From: Dromiciops gliroides
Lineage: Eukaryota; Chordata; Mammalia; Microbiotheria; Microbiotheriidae
Assembly (NCBI RefSeq): GCF_019393635.1
Contig: NC_057861.1
Span: 545,944,711 to 546,008,710, forward strand
Direction of reading: 5' to 3'
Length of the DNA: 64,000 nt
The position numbers and the translations under genes are program-made. Position 1 is the first letter of the stretch. The number at the start of each line of letters is the position of its first letter. The notes beneath the pieces were generated by a model. That model was given only the letters and a program-made list of their open reading frames with translations, searched no databases and was not told where the DNA came from. This document shows, one piece after another, positions 9,965 to 20,869 of the stretch.

Positions 9965-10640
9965 AAATAGCACCGATAAAACATTTTAGGATACACAGAC
10001 TGACACAAAATGAGATTCAAAAAGGGTGGCAAGTTGAAAGTTTTATTACTACCTTGTTTCATATAATAGACACTTAAAAACTATATGTAATAGACTTCAT
10101 GGTTTTATATACGATTCTCTTTTTTGTTGCTAAATTCATAATAAAAATAATTATGGGGGAAAGAATGCATTGTACAATATTACAATATAATCAAAGGTTT
10201 GAGACATATACACAAATAAATACAATACTTATCTGGAAGTATGACCTCATCAATGTAGCTGTTCTCTCCAATTATGCAAATCAAAACTCATCCACACCTG
10301 CCTATATTGTATGACTTTTTTCCATGTCATCCAGAAAGTTTGCCCCTGAATTAGGATGAGGGGCTGGTTAATCCAATTTTGTGCTGGGGACTTCTTTGAT
10401 TTCTCTTAACATTACCAAGATACAGTGGAGCACATGGGCCACCCAACACATATTACTCTTGCCCCAGGACCAACCTATCTTTTTCCCAAATATAAGTTTC
10501 TTTGATGACAATCTTAAATGTGGTTTTTCATAATGGCTTATTTGTTACTTTACCACTGTATTATGAAAAGCAATCATTTTTAATTCTTTGGAAACTATAG
10601 CATTTCAAGACTTGTATGGTTATATAACATTACTGGAACA
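9965..10640. other. AT-rich intergenic sequence
   Basis: No element or gene recognised. It has short A-rich and T-rich runs throughout. Confidence 0.4.
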
Positions 10641-10651
10641 ATATTGGTGTT

Positions 10652-10802
10652 GGGGGCAGCTAGGTGGCGCAGTGGATTAAGCACTGGCCCTGGAGTCAGG
10701 AGAACCTGAATTCAAATGCGGCTTCAGACACTTGACACTTGCTAGCTGTATGACCCTAGGCAAGTCACTTAACCCCAATTGCCTCACCAAAAAAAAAAAA
10801 AA
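10652..10802 (+). mobile_element. WSINE1-like SINE with target-site duplication
   Basis: Full-length copy with A-tail. ATTGGTGTT at 10643-10651 is repeated at 10803-10811. Confidence 0.9.
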
Positions 10803-10814
10803 ATTGGTGTTAAA

Positions 10815-11190
10815 AAGATGGCATTTTGATTAAGGGAGAAATACAGCTTCCTTGAATGAACTTTGTTTTTCCGAAAGATGAACTATCTACTCTCAAACTC
10901 CTGTTTCATTCTTGTCTCAACTTTTCCATTTGTACTGTCTTTCCAGGCTATAGGGATAGATATAGACGAGACAGATGATAGATAGATGGGCAGAGGGAAA
11001 GAGAGAGAGAGAGAAAACTATTGATGGATGTTTTCTATTGGTAGGTCATCTAACATCATGTCATAATTGAGTAAGTAGGGCACTCTTCATTAACTTGGTT
11101 TATTTTTCCACGTATATGGGTAGACCAAAATCTTTTGAGTTAATATGAACCTCACCCAGAAGGCTGTGCAATATTGTGGGGCTTGATGCA
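10815..11190. other. Intergenic sequence with short GATA and GA repeats
   Basis: 10955-10990 has GATA-type repeats (AGATGATAGATAGATGG) followed by GAGAGAGAGA at about 11000. Otherwise single-copy. Confidence 0.5.
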
Positions 11191-11194
11191 GTCA

Positions 11195-11765
11195 CTTGTT
11201 GTTGTTCATCCTTTGTTTTGGAAGAGAAGTGATGACATCATGGGGTGGTATCTTGAGTTCTGTGTGAATTGGATTTAAGTGAAGCAGAGTTGCACAAAGT
11301 CATCAGCCTCATTCTCTCTTCCAGAGTCATTGAAGTCTAGTGGCAAGACAAAATTCAGGATGACTGGTATTGCTCAGGAGGCAGTTGATAACCATGGCAT
11401 CTTTGATGTCTGACCAAGCTCTAAGCACTTCATGGTGCCTGCTTCAGCTACTTTCACAGCCATTGGGACGAATCTTTTTATCCACCCATTCTGCTAGGGG
11501 AAGTCTTCACATGTTGTGCTATGCATCCCTCTAACTCACTGATGGGTTTGAGGTTTGTCAGTTACCCTTAACCTGGTTTAGCCCATCTGCTGAGATTGTT
11601 TTACTGGGGTATAGATGCTGCACATGCTACAGCTTCTTTGAGCCACATGTGAGAGTTGGGTGAAAGGTGGACACCAAAGGTGGATGAGCAGCCCTGAAAA
11701 GGGCTCAGGAAGTCCTCTCACACAAGAGGTGCTAGTCCTCCCTGAACACCTCATATAACCTATGC
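11195..11765 (-). mobile_element. RTE-clade LINE 3' end
   Basis: Read on the minus strand. The terminal part (GATGTCATCACTTCTC..) is the same tail carried by the Mar-1-like SINEs at 1842 and 57728. Farther inside, the minus-strand counterpart of TACCCTTAACCTGGTTTAGCC, TTTTACTGGGGT and GAGGTGCTAGTCCTCCCTGAAC is shared with 38915-39362 and 45186-45695. No intact frame. Confidence 0.75.
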
Positions 11766-12290
11766 AGTCAGTACAAGTTCATCAAAAGAAAAAAGGATGC
11801 TTGCCATCAATAAGGGATTACTCTTAAGTTTGGACTATTAATCTCTACAAGAGTGGCAAACTCCTTTGGAGGGAGTATGTCTCACTGTTGCATACCTGAT
11901 ATAAATGATCAGAAGGATCATTAAATAAGGTTATCTCTGTTGCATCTTGTGTGATTCTGATGTATACATAGGACACACCTTGCTGGAAAAGACACTTTAA
12001 GCTGACATTTACTTACTGAACTGAAGACAGATAGATGATTAGAACCATTACTCGGATTCACAAAGCTTTTAATTCTCTATGTATTTCAATTAACTGTGTT
12101 AAAGACAGGTGAAGGTAAAGATATGGTCTAGTAGAAAAAATTTTCAAAAAGTACAAATACCCTAATCAAGGATCCCCTTCATACATATATAGTCACTGTC
12201 ATAAAATATATAGAAATAAAAAATAATATGTATTAAGGTCCATAGTTGTTGTTTCTCTCTCCACTTTTTTGTACTGGTAAAATCTAAAGT
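11765..12290. other. AT-rich intergenic sequence
   Basis: It may be more of the same RTE element, since RTE-like sequence resumes near 12450, but I recognise no clear block. No gene. Confidence 0.35.
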
Positions 12291-12306
12291 TTTTCTGAGC
12301 CTTTTT

Positions 12307-12449
12307 TTTTTTTGCAGGGCAATGGGGGTTAAGTGACTTGCCCAGGGTCACACAGCTAGTAAGTGTCAAGTATCTGAGGCCAGATTTGAACTCAGGTACT
12401 CCTGAATCCAGGGCCAGTGCTTCATCCACTGTGCCACCTAGCCACCCCC
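12307..12449 (-). mobile_element. WSINE1-like SINE with target-site duplication
   Basis: Minus-strand copy with poly(T) at the left. TTTTCTGAGCCTTTTT at 12291-12306 and 12450-12465 is an exact 16-bp duplication. Confidence 0.92.
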
Positions 12450-13800
12450 TTTTCTGAGCCTTTTTGACTTTCTTCTTGTGACTTGTGAATTGATACCTCA
12501 ACATCCTCATAATTGTGTCACCTTCACTATCAATCTCTATATATTCATGGTCTTACTACTGGATTTCCCTGTCCTTGTTCTCTATGAAGTTACTTCTAGG
12601 TGCTCTCTCAGAATATCTGGGACTGTGATTTTAGAGTCCAACTATCATAACTCTACTTTCCTTGATGGTGAAAAGTTTATTATAAAAGTTCTTGCAGATC
12701 TTTTCTATCTTTCATTTGTTTCTTGTTTTCCTGCTTTATCATTAAATATACTTGACATGACTTTTCATAGTTGAGACTCTTGCACAGTTTCTATAAACTA
12801 GTTTTATCTTCTACTGCTTCTCTCCATTTGATGAGTGGGTAGTACTTAAAAGCTCCCGACATCCTCCTCCATAAGATTTTTTTAATGAGTTTATAGTATA
12901 AACCAGTATTTCAATCAACTGCTGTATCTCTCTGCTTCACAAGTATGTCAAGTGTTCACTGACTAAGGTTCTTTTTAGATTTTTGTGATTTTCTTTCTAT
13001 GGCAATTGATTTATATAAATTAAACTTCTGTAAAGTCTGTGTCCATGTCCTTTTTCTGCACATATGCCATTTTTATTCTCAATCACTTTAAATAGAGCAT
13101 GACAAAATTATTTGATGCTCTCCTTTGGCTAAAGTTTGGAGAACATGATGTAATTATTCTAATTTTTATTCTTCTTGTTTTGCATTAATTTTTATCTTTG
13201 CCCTTAAAAAAACAGCTGATTCAGGAATGGTTCCTATCTCAATATCAAATAACTTCCTGACTGTTAAAATACATTTCATTTTGGGGGATATTATGCAATG
13301 CTTGCCATAGAGTTCCTTCTAATTCTCTTCTTGATGTATCAGTTCAGTTTGATGTTTCAGTACTGTCTACAAGTCTTTGGCCTCCTTCTTTCTTATTTCC
13401 TGATCCATGCTTTCTGACTTTTTTGTGATCCTTGCCTATTCTCATATTTGTATCAAAATCATTGAGCATCGGGGCAGCTAGGTGGTGCAGTGGATAGATA
13501 GAGCAGTGGCCCTGGAGTCAGGAGTACCTGAGTTCAAATCCAGCCTCAGACACTTAACACTTACTAGCTGTGTGACCCTGGGCAAGTCACTTAACCCCAA
13601 TTGCCTCACTAAAAAAAAAAAAAATCATTGAGCATCAGAGTATTTTGGTGGGTGTTATCAAGGTCTTCATAAAATTTCACTACCTCTTTAGCCTCTGAAA
13701 CATCTGATTGGATTGGCTGCAGTTATTTTTGTTGTGTTCTTTTTGGAAATGCTTTTCACGAATACTGTCATATGAAAGCATCCTGTAAAATTATAACTAT
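12450..13800 (-). mobile_element. RTE-clade LINE ORF relic, antisense
   Basis: The plus strand reads like the complement of an RTE/BovB-type ORF: GATTTTCTTTCTATGGCAATTG, GGTCTTCATAAAATTTCAC followed by CATCTGATTGGATTGGCTGCAG, and similar reverse-transcriptase-region signatures. Stops and frameshifts are numerous. It is split by the WSINE1-like SINE at 13471. With 11195-11765 it may be one old insertion. Confidence 0.5.
13471..13621 (+). mobile_element. WSINE1-like SINE with target-site duplication
   Basis: AAATCATTGAGCATC at 13456-13470 and 13622-13636 is an exact 15-bp duplication. The head carries a TAGA duplication (GGATAGATAGAGCAG). Confidence 0.93.
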
Positions 13801-14087
13801 AGTGGAAGTTAGAAAATAGTTAAGTCTATAGAAGAGGTCAAATGAGATGGTCTGAAATATTCAAGGAAGGAGTTATTTCAATTTAAGCTGGCAGGATCAG
13901 GTTAGGTTTCATGGAGAAGGTGGCACTTGAGATGGACTTTGAAGGGGCAAGTGAAAGATTTCAATAGGCAGAAATCTAGAGGGAGAAGTCCATTATAGAC
14001 ATGTGATTTAGTGTATACCAGTGGAGTCAAAATGCAGCTGCAATACTTCCAAGAACCTCTGAACTAGATTAAAATGTAATGGAGAAA

Positions 14088-14228
14088 GGGGGCAGCTAGG
14101 TGGTACAGTGGATAAAGCACTAGCCCTGGAGTCAGGAGGACCTGAGTTCAAATTCGGCTTAAAACACTTGACACTTACTAGCTGTGTGACCCTGGGCAAG
14201 TCATTTAATCCTCATTGCCCTGAAAAAT
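14088..14228 (+). mobile_element. WSINE1-like SINE
   Basis: Head GGGGGCAGCTAGGTGGTACAG, B-box GAGTTCAAATTCG, end CTCATTGCCCTG. The tail has turned into an AAATGAAT-type repeat. Confidence 0.88.
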
Positions 14229-14330
14229 AAATGAATAAATGAATGGACAAATAGATAAATAAATGAATAAATAAATAGATGAATAAATGAATGAATGGAA
14301 ATTAAAATGAAATGAAATGGGAAAATATTT
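14223..14330. repeat. AATGAATA-type tetranucleotide repeat grown from a SINE tail
   Basis: AAATGAATAAATGAATGG..AAATAAATGAATAAATAAAT units follow the SINE end directly, then GAAATGAAATGGG. Likely expansion of the A-rich tail. Confidence 0.8.
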
Positions 14331-14899
14331 AGCAAAATAAGTAACATAGAAAATGTTAATATGAGGTTTTCTAAATTAAATGTGCCCTCAGAGATCCTTA
14401 GTATGGTTTAGTGACCACCATTTCTATTTGAGATTGAGGCCATCAGTGTACCCACAGGCATAGATATTGGAGAGGACAGGATGAGCTCAGGGAACAGTGA
14501 GTGAACCAGTTTGGCTAAAGTTTGAAGAGCACAAAAGAGAGACATGTGAAATAAGGCTGGAAAAGTAGGTTGGAGACAGATTGTGGAAGACCTGAAAGGC
14601 CAAGATGAAGAGTTTCTATTTTGTTTGATGGTCAATAGGAAGCCACTGGAGGTTTTTGAGCAAGAAAATGACATGGCCAGATGTGTGTGTTAATATGCAA
14701 TGTGAGCACCTATGTAATGGATGGATTGTAGAAGGGAAAGATCAGGCAGGAGAAAAGAAAAGTAGAAGAATTCATTGGGAATCTCTAAGATATGGTTTGA
14801 ACTTTCAAGAGACTTTTAGAAATCACAAAGAAAGAACTAGGAGCTTCACTTCCTTCTTAAATCTCTTCATTCAAATGATTTGCTCTTAAAATATTCATT

Positions 14900-15040
14900 C
14901 TATATTCATGTCTGCCTCCACCACTAAAGGTGAGCTCTTTGAGCACAGCAACACTTTGCTTTTGTTATCCCTAATACCTAGCAGAGAGCCTGGCATATAG
15001 AAGGCATTTAATAAATGCTTGCTTCATTGATTGGTTTCAA
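14900..15040 (+). mobile_element. L2 LINE 3' end
   Basis: GGTGAGCTCTTTGAGCACAG, CCTAATACCTAGCAGAGAGCCTGG and GGCATTTAATAAATGCTTGC are the typical L2 terminal motifs. Confidence 0.75.
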
Positions 15041-15600
15041 AAATTCCATTTCAATGTGACAGGCTTGGTCACTGAAGCCACTTATAAATGCCACATTTAG
15101 TGATTTTAAAATTTCAAAATCTTAGCTTACTCATCACTTCTCTCTATAGGCCTTAACCATCCTCATCCTACCCCCCCCCCACTCCCAGGATAAGTGATTT
15201 TTTTAAAAAATGTATTTAGCTTATCTCAGAGGAACAGCTGGTTACAGATTGTGTCTGTCATCCAGTACCCAGCCTAGTTAAGTTCAGAGTCCATGAATAT
15301 ATGAGGCCATGGATTTTTTTTTTTGTCACAACAATCCATGAAGACTTGTTTCCCAACACATACAGGGATAATGATCTTCATTCATGATGGTGGGTCATTT
15401 TCTAGACCAAACCTATGATTTTATTGGTATAGTGAACTCCCATTTAGGAGATTCCTTGGAAAAGCTTTTTTTTTTACCCCTAAAGACTGTGTCTCTTCCA
15501 TATGTCTGTTGGGGTTTTTATATATTCAATTTCCCCCTTCATTTTAGGGGTTTGTGTTCATTTGTTTGCAGACCAGCACCTTCTATAGTCTTAGTTACCC
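15040..15600. other. Single-copy intergenic sequence
   Basis: Poly(C) near 15170 and T-runs near 15310 and 15468; no family or gene recognised. Confidence 0.4.
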
Positions 15601-15604
15601 AGGG

Positions 15605-15820
15605 CACTGAGGTTGTGTCTACACAGGATCCTAGATTTAGAGCTAGAAGAGACCTTAGAGTCAAACTTCCTCATTTTATAGATAATGAAACTGGGGTGCA
15701 GAGAAGGTATATGACTTGTGCAGGGTCACAAAGCTAATAAGTATCCAAGACAGGATCTGAACCCAGCTGTCCTTGACAAAGTCCAAAGCTTTATACAGTA
15801 TACAATACTGCTTCTAAGCA
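15605..15820 (-). mobile_element. MIR SINE
   Basis: Complement of MIR: CTAGAAGAGACCTTAGAGTC, CTCATTTTATAGATAATGAAACTG, GACTTGTGCAGGGTCACAAAGC and GATCTGAACCCAG. Confidence 0.7.
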
Positions 15821-16010
15821 CCTACTCTGAGCAAATATTGAATTCCTGGAGTATTAAAATAAGTGTATTGGAAGGAAGAAATCCTGATCTTTTTGTAACT
15901 AGGTTTCTATGAGAGAGATTGGCATTGGCACATAACAGTGCAAGTCTGAACCTACACTAGAGGGCAGCACAGGCAGTTGCTTCTTGGCATTGTATTAACA
16001 TAGATGGGAC

Positions 16011-16729
16011 TGTGGTAAAATAATGGAATTTGGCAGATGCCATGGATTGATTAATTTAGTAGTGTTTGAATTGGGTGTGAATGAGAAACTACTAAGTACC
16101 CACTTAAAACGATTAGATTTTTAGCCACCTAGTTTAAATTTGGCCAACCTTGAGGGGTGTCCTCAAAGGCTGTGGACTACATCATCAACAGGGAACCAGT
16201 CTCAGCTACACTACTTGAAGGACTTCCCCTTTGGGGGAGGGAGAAAAAGGTAGATAAAGGGATCCCAACAGGAAGTAGCTGTCACTTTCTGTCTCTCTCT
16301 GGCCTTGGAGGAGCATTTGGAATGGACTAGATTCTGGTTGTTGACGCCCATAAAAATTATGGACCCCTGGTGGTGAGTTAAATCCAGCCCTTTGAATTAG
16401 CTGGGCTGAAAGCAAGTTTGGATTTGAGACAGTCCTTGCTAGAGCCAGGGAGATTATCCATTTTCCTTTTTCCCTATTCCCTATTCCCTTGTCCTTGACT
16501 TTATTAATTTCACCTTTGCTGTGTATTTTATTCCCATTAAATGAAACCTGATTTGTTTGTGGAAAAGAGGCTGTTAAGCTCCTTTCTTATTGGCCTGGGA
16601 GAAATAATTTAAAAAGGCAGTTCAGAGGGAAGGAAACTTTGGACCTAGAGGTCCCTCATTATTTTCTGAACCCCAATATTATGGCGAGCCACCCAATTAA
16701 CTCTCCCCATATTAAATTTGGCCCCTACA
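16011..16729 (+). mobile_element. Solo LTR (ERV) with 4-bp target duplication
   Basis: Starts TGTGGTAAAATAATGG and ends GGCCCCTACA. GGAC flanks it at 16007-16010 and 16730-16733. ATTAAA at 16536-16541 can serve as poly(A) signal. The first 200 bases match the LTR at 46548-47281 read in sense (TAAAATAATGG.ATTTGGCAGA, TTTGAATTGGGTG, AGGCTGTGGACTAC). The 4-bp duplication suits gammaretrovirus-like ERVs. No internal region is present. Confidence 0.75.
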
Positions 16730-16734
16730 GGACC

Positions 16735-17325
16735 ATGAAAGATAATAGATTCTCCCCTTGGTTCCCACTCATCTTCCAATTCCCTACTGTAAATACCATC
16801 ACAGGGAAATCATCAGGAAGTAAAAACAAAAAGTATGGAAGCAATGGGATTTGAAGACTCTTTGACCAAAAGCTAAAGAATAGCTTTCATTTCAACTTCT
16901 TTTCAAAAGAAGACTGAAATCAAAGAAGATGGTGTCAGTCGTGGATACACACCCAAGATCAACTCTAAACTTCAGGTGGGCCAATCATTTCCAGGGTCCT
17001 TCTCTGTTCTGGAATTCTTCCCTCTTATATAATCTAAAATTCTATGTCAAACCCTAGCATTTTCAGGCTGAAAGGTCCCACATGCTACAGTAGAAAAAGC
17101 AATAGATGAGAAGATCTGGGTTTAAGTCCCACCTCTATTCCTAAAATAGTAGTGTGATATTAAGTAGATCATTTCACCTCCCTAGCAATCATTTTCCTCA
17201 CCTTTTTACACTAGAAGGATGAGGCATATCAATTGATTCAAAAATTTGTTTGGTCTTTAAGATAGTCTTAAATTCTGAGAAGGGAAGGAAATAAGCATTT
17301 ATTAAATGCCTTCTATAGGCCAGGA
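16735..17325. other. Intergenic; partial MIR relic near 17085-17225
   Basis: AGATCTGGGTTTAAGTCCCACC and AGATCATTTCACCTCCCTAGC are MIR-like. The remainder is single-copy. Confidence 0.4.
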
Positions 17326-17329
17326 GAGC

Positions 17330-17452
17330 AGCTAGGTGGTGCAATGGAGTCAGGATGATCTGAGTTCAAATTCAGCTAGGGTTATTATGCAGATCCAATG
17401 AGATAATATTCACAAAGTACTTAATAGAGTGCTTGGCCTATAGTAGGCACTT
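17330..17452 (+). mobile_element. SINE/MIR fragment
   Basis: AGAGCAGCTAGGTGGTGCAATGG..GATCTGAGTTCAAATTCAGC is a shortened SINE head, followed by a MIR 3' end (GATAATATTCACAAAGTACTT..GGCCTATAGTAGGCACT). Confidence 0.6.
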
Positions 17453-17454
17453 AT

Positions 17455-17680
17455 TTTGTTGTTCAGTTGGTTTTAGTTGTATCTAACACTTCATGACTCC
17501 ATTTGGAGTTTTCTTGGCAAAGATACTAGAGTGGTTTGCCATTTCCTTCTCCCGCTCATTTTACAGATCAGGAACTTGGGCAAACAGGGTGAAGTGACTT
17601 GCCCAGGGTCACACAGCTAGCCACATTTAAACTCAGGTCTTCTTCATTCCAGGCCCAACACGCTATCTACCATAATACTT
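17455..17680 (-). mobile_element. CORE-type SINE, minus strand
   Basis: Complement of the long-bodied SINE: TTTGGAGTTTTCTTGGCAAAG, TTTGCCATTTCCTTCTCC, GACTTGCCCAGGGTCACACA. Directly followed by a second copy in the same orientation. Confidence 0.8.
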
Positions 17681-17689
17681 TTTTGTTGT

Positions 17690-17932
17690 TGTCTAGTCGT
17701 TTTAGTTGTGTCTGACTCTTCATGATCCCATTGAGGATTTTCTTGGCAAAGATACTGGAGTGATTTACCATTTCCTTCTCCAGCTCATTTTATAAATGAG
17801 GAAACTAAGGCAAACAGGGTAAAGTGACTTGCCCAGGGTCACAGAGCTAGTGTCTGAGAGGTCAGATTTAAACTTAGACCTTCCTATCTCCAGGCCCAGT
17901 GTTCTATTCACTATGTTACCTAGCTGCCACTA
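17690..17932 (-). mobile_element. CORE-type SINE, minus strand (second in tandem)
   Basis: Same family and orientation as 17455-17680, ending in TACCTAGCTGCC. The two copies differ by many substitutions, so they are likely separate insertions and not a recent duplication. Confidence 0.8.
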
Positions 17933-17967
17933 ACTGACATTGAAATTGTGCTTTAAGATTTGTCAAG

Positions 17968-18118
17968 GGGGCAGCTAGGTGAAGCAGTGGATAAAACACC
18001 AGCCCTAGATTCAGGAGGACCTGAGTTCAAATCTGGCCTCAGACACTTGGCACTTAATAGCTGTGTGACCCTGGGCAAATCACTTAACCCCCATTGCCCA
18101 GTAAAAAAAAAAAAAAAA
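17968..18118 (+). mobile_element. WSINE1-like SINE with short target duplication
   Basis: Head GGGGGCAGCTAGGTGAAGCAG, long A-tail. TTGTCAAG at 17960-17967 is repeated at 18119-18126. Confidence 0.88.
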
Positions 18119-18185
18119 TTGTCAAGCACTGTATGCACTTCATCTTATTAGAGCTTTATAGCAACCCTATTAAGTATATGCTATT

Positions 18186-18342
18186 TTTGTTTGTTTGTTT
18201 GTTTTGGTGAGGCAATTGGGGTTAAGTGACTTGCCCAGGGACATACAGCTAGTAAATGTCAAGTGTCTGAGGCCAGATTTGAACTCAGCTCCTCCTGAAT
18301 CCAGGGCCAGTGTGCTATCCACTGTGCTACCTAGCTGCCCCT
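18186..18342 (-). mobile_element. WSINE1-like SINE with target-site duplication
   Basis: Minus-strand copy whose tail is (GTTT)n. AGTATATGCTATT occurs at 18173-18185 and 18343-18355. Confidence 0.92.
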
Positions 18343-18359
18343 AGTATATGCTATTAGTA

Positions 18360-18500
18360 TTCCTGTTTTACAGATGAGAAAACTGAGGCATGGAGAAATG
18401 ATTTATTCTTTGTGATCCAGATAGTAAGCATCAGAGGTGGTATTTGAACACAGATCTCTGCATCATTCTTTCCACCCCACTGTACTGCATCTGAGTACTA
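18360..18500 (-). mobile_element. MIR SINE
   Basis: TTTTACAGATGAGAAAACTGAGGC, GTGATCCAGATAGTAAGCATCAGAGG and TTTGAACACAGATCTCTGC are complement MIR. Confidence 0.7.
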
Positions 18501-18649
18501 TGGTAAGGTTACAAACACGAGATGCGAAAGTGCTTCAGGAAATGTAAGATATTAAACTAAATAAGATAGTTTTGTTCTAGAAGTCATCTTGTCTCTTCCC
18601 CAAAAAGAGATTGCCCTTAAATATGAAGAGATAGGATCCTGGCCTATTT

Positions 18650-18805
18650 GAAAGGACTGGATATGGATTTGAACCCTGGCTCATATTTAAAGGCTATGTA
18701 AATTTAGGCAAGTAATTTAACCCTTCCAGCCCTCAGTTCCTTATCTATAAAATGCAGGCATTGGACTAAATAATCCCTAAGATCCCTTCCTGCTCTGAGA
18801 AGTCT
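18650..18805 (+). mobile_element. MIR SINE
   Basis: GGATTTGAACCCTGGCTC, GGCAAGTAATTTAACCC, CCTCAGTTCCTTATCTATAAAATGC and GATCCCTTCCTGCTCTGAGA. Confidence 0.75.
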
Positions 18806-18959
18806 CCATGGTCCCCATTCTTGCTACATACATAATTGGATGAAGCCAAAATTCTGCCAGCTATACTTAGAGAGATATAACCACCACTCAGTTCCTGTTG
18901 CATGTGCGTGACTTTCATATGCACATAATTTACTCTTTTCCTATGAGTTGTATGTCCTT

Positions 18960-19125
18960 TTTGGAATGAGATTTCAACAGATTTCCTGAATTGATGAGTC
19001 CCTCAGGCATAGGGAGCACAGGTTCTACATCTTTGAATTCCTCAGTACCAATGTCAAGGATGAGGTTTTGTGTACATAGTGTTAGATGCTCAATAAATAT
19101 TTGTTGAATGAATGAATAAACGAAT
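18960..19125 (+). mobile_element. L2 LINE 3' end
   Basis: AGGGAGCACAGGTTC through GTGTTAGATGCTCAATAAATATTTG and TTGAATGAATGAATAAACG, a typical L2 terminus. Confidence 0.65.
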
Positions 19126-19129
19126 GAAC

Positions 19130-19975
19130 AAATGGGCATTCTCCTATTGTCTTCTATCATGACTCCTCCAAAGATGACCTCTGCAGGCTTAAAACTGCTC
19201 AGTCTTTGGGGAATCTCCCCAGAAATCCCAGTAGAGGAGCAAGGATCAGGAATGAAGAATATTCTCCAGAGTCCTCTCAGCTTAATGAGACCCAATGTAA
19301 GGTTCAGGAATCTTCCTTCTAAATTTGACTGTCGAAGGAAATTCTCAGGTAAAACAATCAGTGCAATCTCATGCTCATGGAAGCCACTATATGGGGTTGG
19401 TTCTTCAAGCAGGGAGATCAGAATATACCCCACCCCAATAAATTCTTCAATTCCACCTTCCAGCAAAATGAGAAAGAAGCATCAACCTTTTTCTCATTAT
19501 CTCTCAGGGAAAAGGAGGATGCCATCCTACCTGTTTTCAGACAGAGACTACTGGGAAGATATCTGGCTCCAACTGAAAATGAGACATGAGACCTCATCCC
19601 ACTTCTTTTTCCATAATTATAGAACATTAGCAAATCTAACATACTCCACTGATTTTTCATTATCAGATGGAAGTGACCCTGGTTCCTCAAAACTTTTGTC
19701 AGTACAATGCATGCTCACTTTGGTGGGCTACCAAGCTAAAAAGTCTTTAGGTATGAGCCCAGGAATGAACTGTATGACTTTCTAACATATAGCCTTCCTA
19801 TATTCAGAGAGATTCAACACTAGAAGGTTTCACACTAGCTTATGAATATCTTAGGTTGTAACAACTCACAAAGATTATCTACAAAAGTAAAAGTGGCAAA
19901 GAGATGGTCTACACTGGCTATGGGGATACCCTCACACGCTGATGAAACCACAAATCCTTGAACTGGAGTTCAATA
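19130..19975. other. Intergenic sequence with long chance open frames
   Basis: A 217-codon plus-strand frame (19132-19785) and a 178-codon minus-strand frame (18930-19466) overlap here. The minus frame runs through an L2 tail, and neither shows a domain, composition or motif that I recognise. No repeat family is evident in 19140-19970, so this stretch is single-copy. Confidence 0.35.
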
Positions 19976-19990
19976 GAACATTAGGACCAG

Positions 19991-20144
19991 GGGCAGCTAG
20001 ATGGCGCAGTGGATAGAGCACCGGCCCGGGAGTCAGGAGTACCTGAGTTCAAATCCGGCCTCAGACACTTAACACTTACTAGCTGTGTGACCCTGGGCAA
20101 GTCACTTAACCCCAATTGCCTCACTTAAAATAAAAAAAAAAGAG
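19991..20144 (+). mobile_element. WSINE1-like SINE with target-site duplication
   Basis: CATTAGGACCAG at 19979-19990 and 20145-20156. The head is close to the consensus (GATGGCGCAGTGGATAGAGC), suggesting a young copy. Confidence 0.93.
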
Positions 20145-20254
20145 CATTAGGACCAGCAGAGACCTTAGAGAACATTTAGCCCAGTATCTTCATTACTAGT
20201 TAATCTTTAGTTCACCAGAAAACCAAAATAACCAGAAATTCCACTTTCCTAAGC

Positions 20255-20415
20255 AGTTAACCAAATCTTGACTTTTAAGTTATTTAGCACTACTCTGTGA
20301 CAGACACTGTATTAGGCACCAAGAATACACAAAGAAAGGCAAAAAAACCAGCCCCTGCCCTCATAGAGTACACAGTCTGATAGGAGAGACAACGGGCAAA
20401 CAACTACATTCAAAA
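20255..20415 (+). mobile_element. Ancient mammalian interspersed repeat fragment
   Basis: GACAGACACTGTATTAGGCAC..GCCCCTGCCCTCATAGAGTAC..GATAGGAGAGACAAC is the start of the same ancient repeat as 52195. Confidence 0.55.
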
Positions 20416-20419
20416 AAGA

Positions 20420-20655
20420 TTCATTTTGATTGTATCTGATTTTTTGTGAACTTATTTGGGGTTTTCTTGGAAAAGATACTGGAGTGGTTTGCCGTTTCCT
20501 TCTCCAGCTCCTTTTACAGATGAGGAAACTGAGACAAACAGGATGAAGTGACTTGCCCAGGGTCACACAGCTAGTAAGTTTCTGAGGTCAGATTTGAATT
20601 CACAAAGATGAGTCTTCCTGATTCTAGGTCCAGCACACTCTCTGTTGTGCTAAGC
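20420..20655 (-). mobile_element. CORE-type SINE, minus strand
   Basis: GGGGTTTTCTTGGAAAAGATACTGG, CTTTTACAGATGAGGAAACTGAG and GACTTGCCCAGGGTCACACA, ending near GTCCAGCACACTCTCTG. Confidence 0.8.
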
Positions 20656-20706
20656 ATTTGAGATGCAAAGAAAAGAAAAATGGTCTCTGTAAGAAGAGTA
20701 CATTCT

Positions 20707-20859
20707 GGGGTCACCTAGGTGGTACAGTGGATAAAGCACCAGCCCTGGATTCAGGAGGACCTGAGTTCAAATTCGGCCTCAGACACTTGACATTTACTAG
20801 CTGTGTGACCCTGGGCAAGTCACTTAACCCTCATCGCCCTGCAAAAAAAAAAAAAAAAA
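20707..20859 (+). mobile_element. WSINE1-like SINE
   Basis: Slightly altered head GGGGTCACCTAGGTGGTACAG, intact body and a long A-tail. No clear target duplication. Confidence 0.88.
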
Positions 20860-20869
20860 ATCTGTTTAC

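Larger units (their letters stand above)
13840..14700 (+). mobile_element. Ancient mammalian interspersed repeat, split by a SINE
   Basis: 13860-14000 (AGGTTTCATGGAGAAGGTGGCACTTGAGATGG, given here as a run of short motifs such as TTCATGGAGAAGGTGG) and 14440-14690 (CTGGAAAAGTAGGTTGGAGAC, GGTCAATAGGAAGCCACTGG, AAAATGACATGGCC) are consecutive parts of one ancient repeat, separated by the SINE at 14088 and an AAAT-rich tail. Relatives are at 47860-48420 and 52195-52960. I cannot name the family. Confidence 0.55.

Noticed and set aside
17455..17932. Recent tandem duplication of a SINE
   Set aside because: The two adjacent same-orientation copies differ at many positions, including indels, so independent insertions are more likely.
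19132..19785. 217-codon plus-strand frame
   Set aside because: No domain, no recognisable composition, no promoter or splice context. A frame of this length is not very improbable in 64 kb, and a competing 178-codon frame on the other strand runs through an L2 tail.
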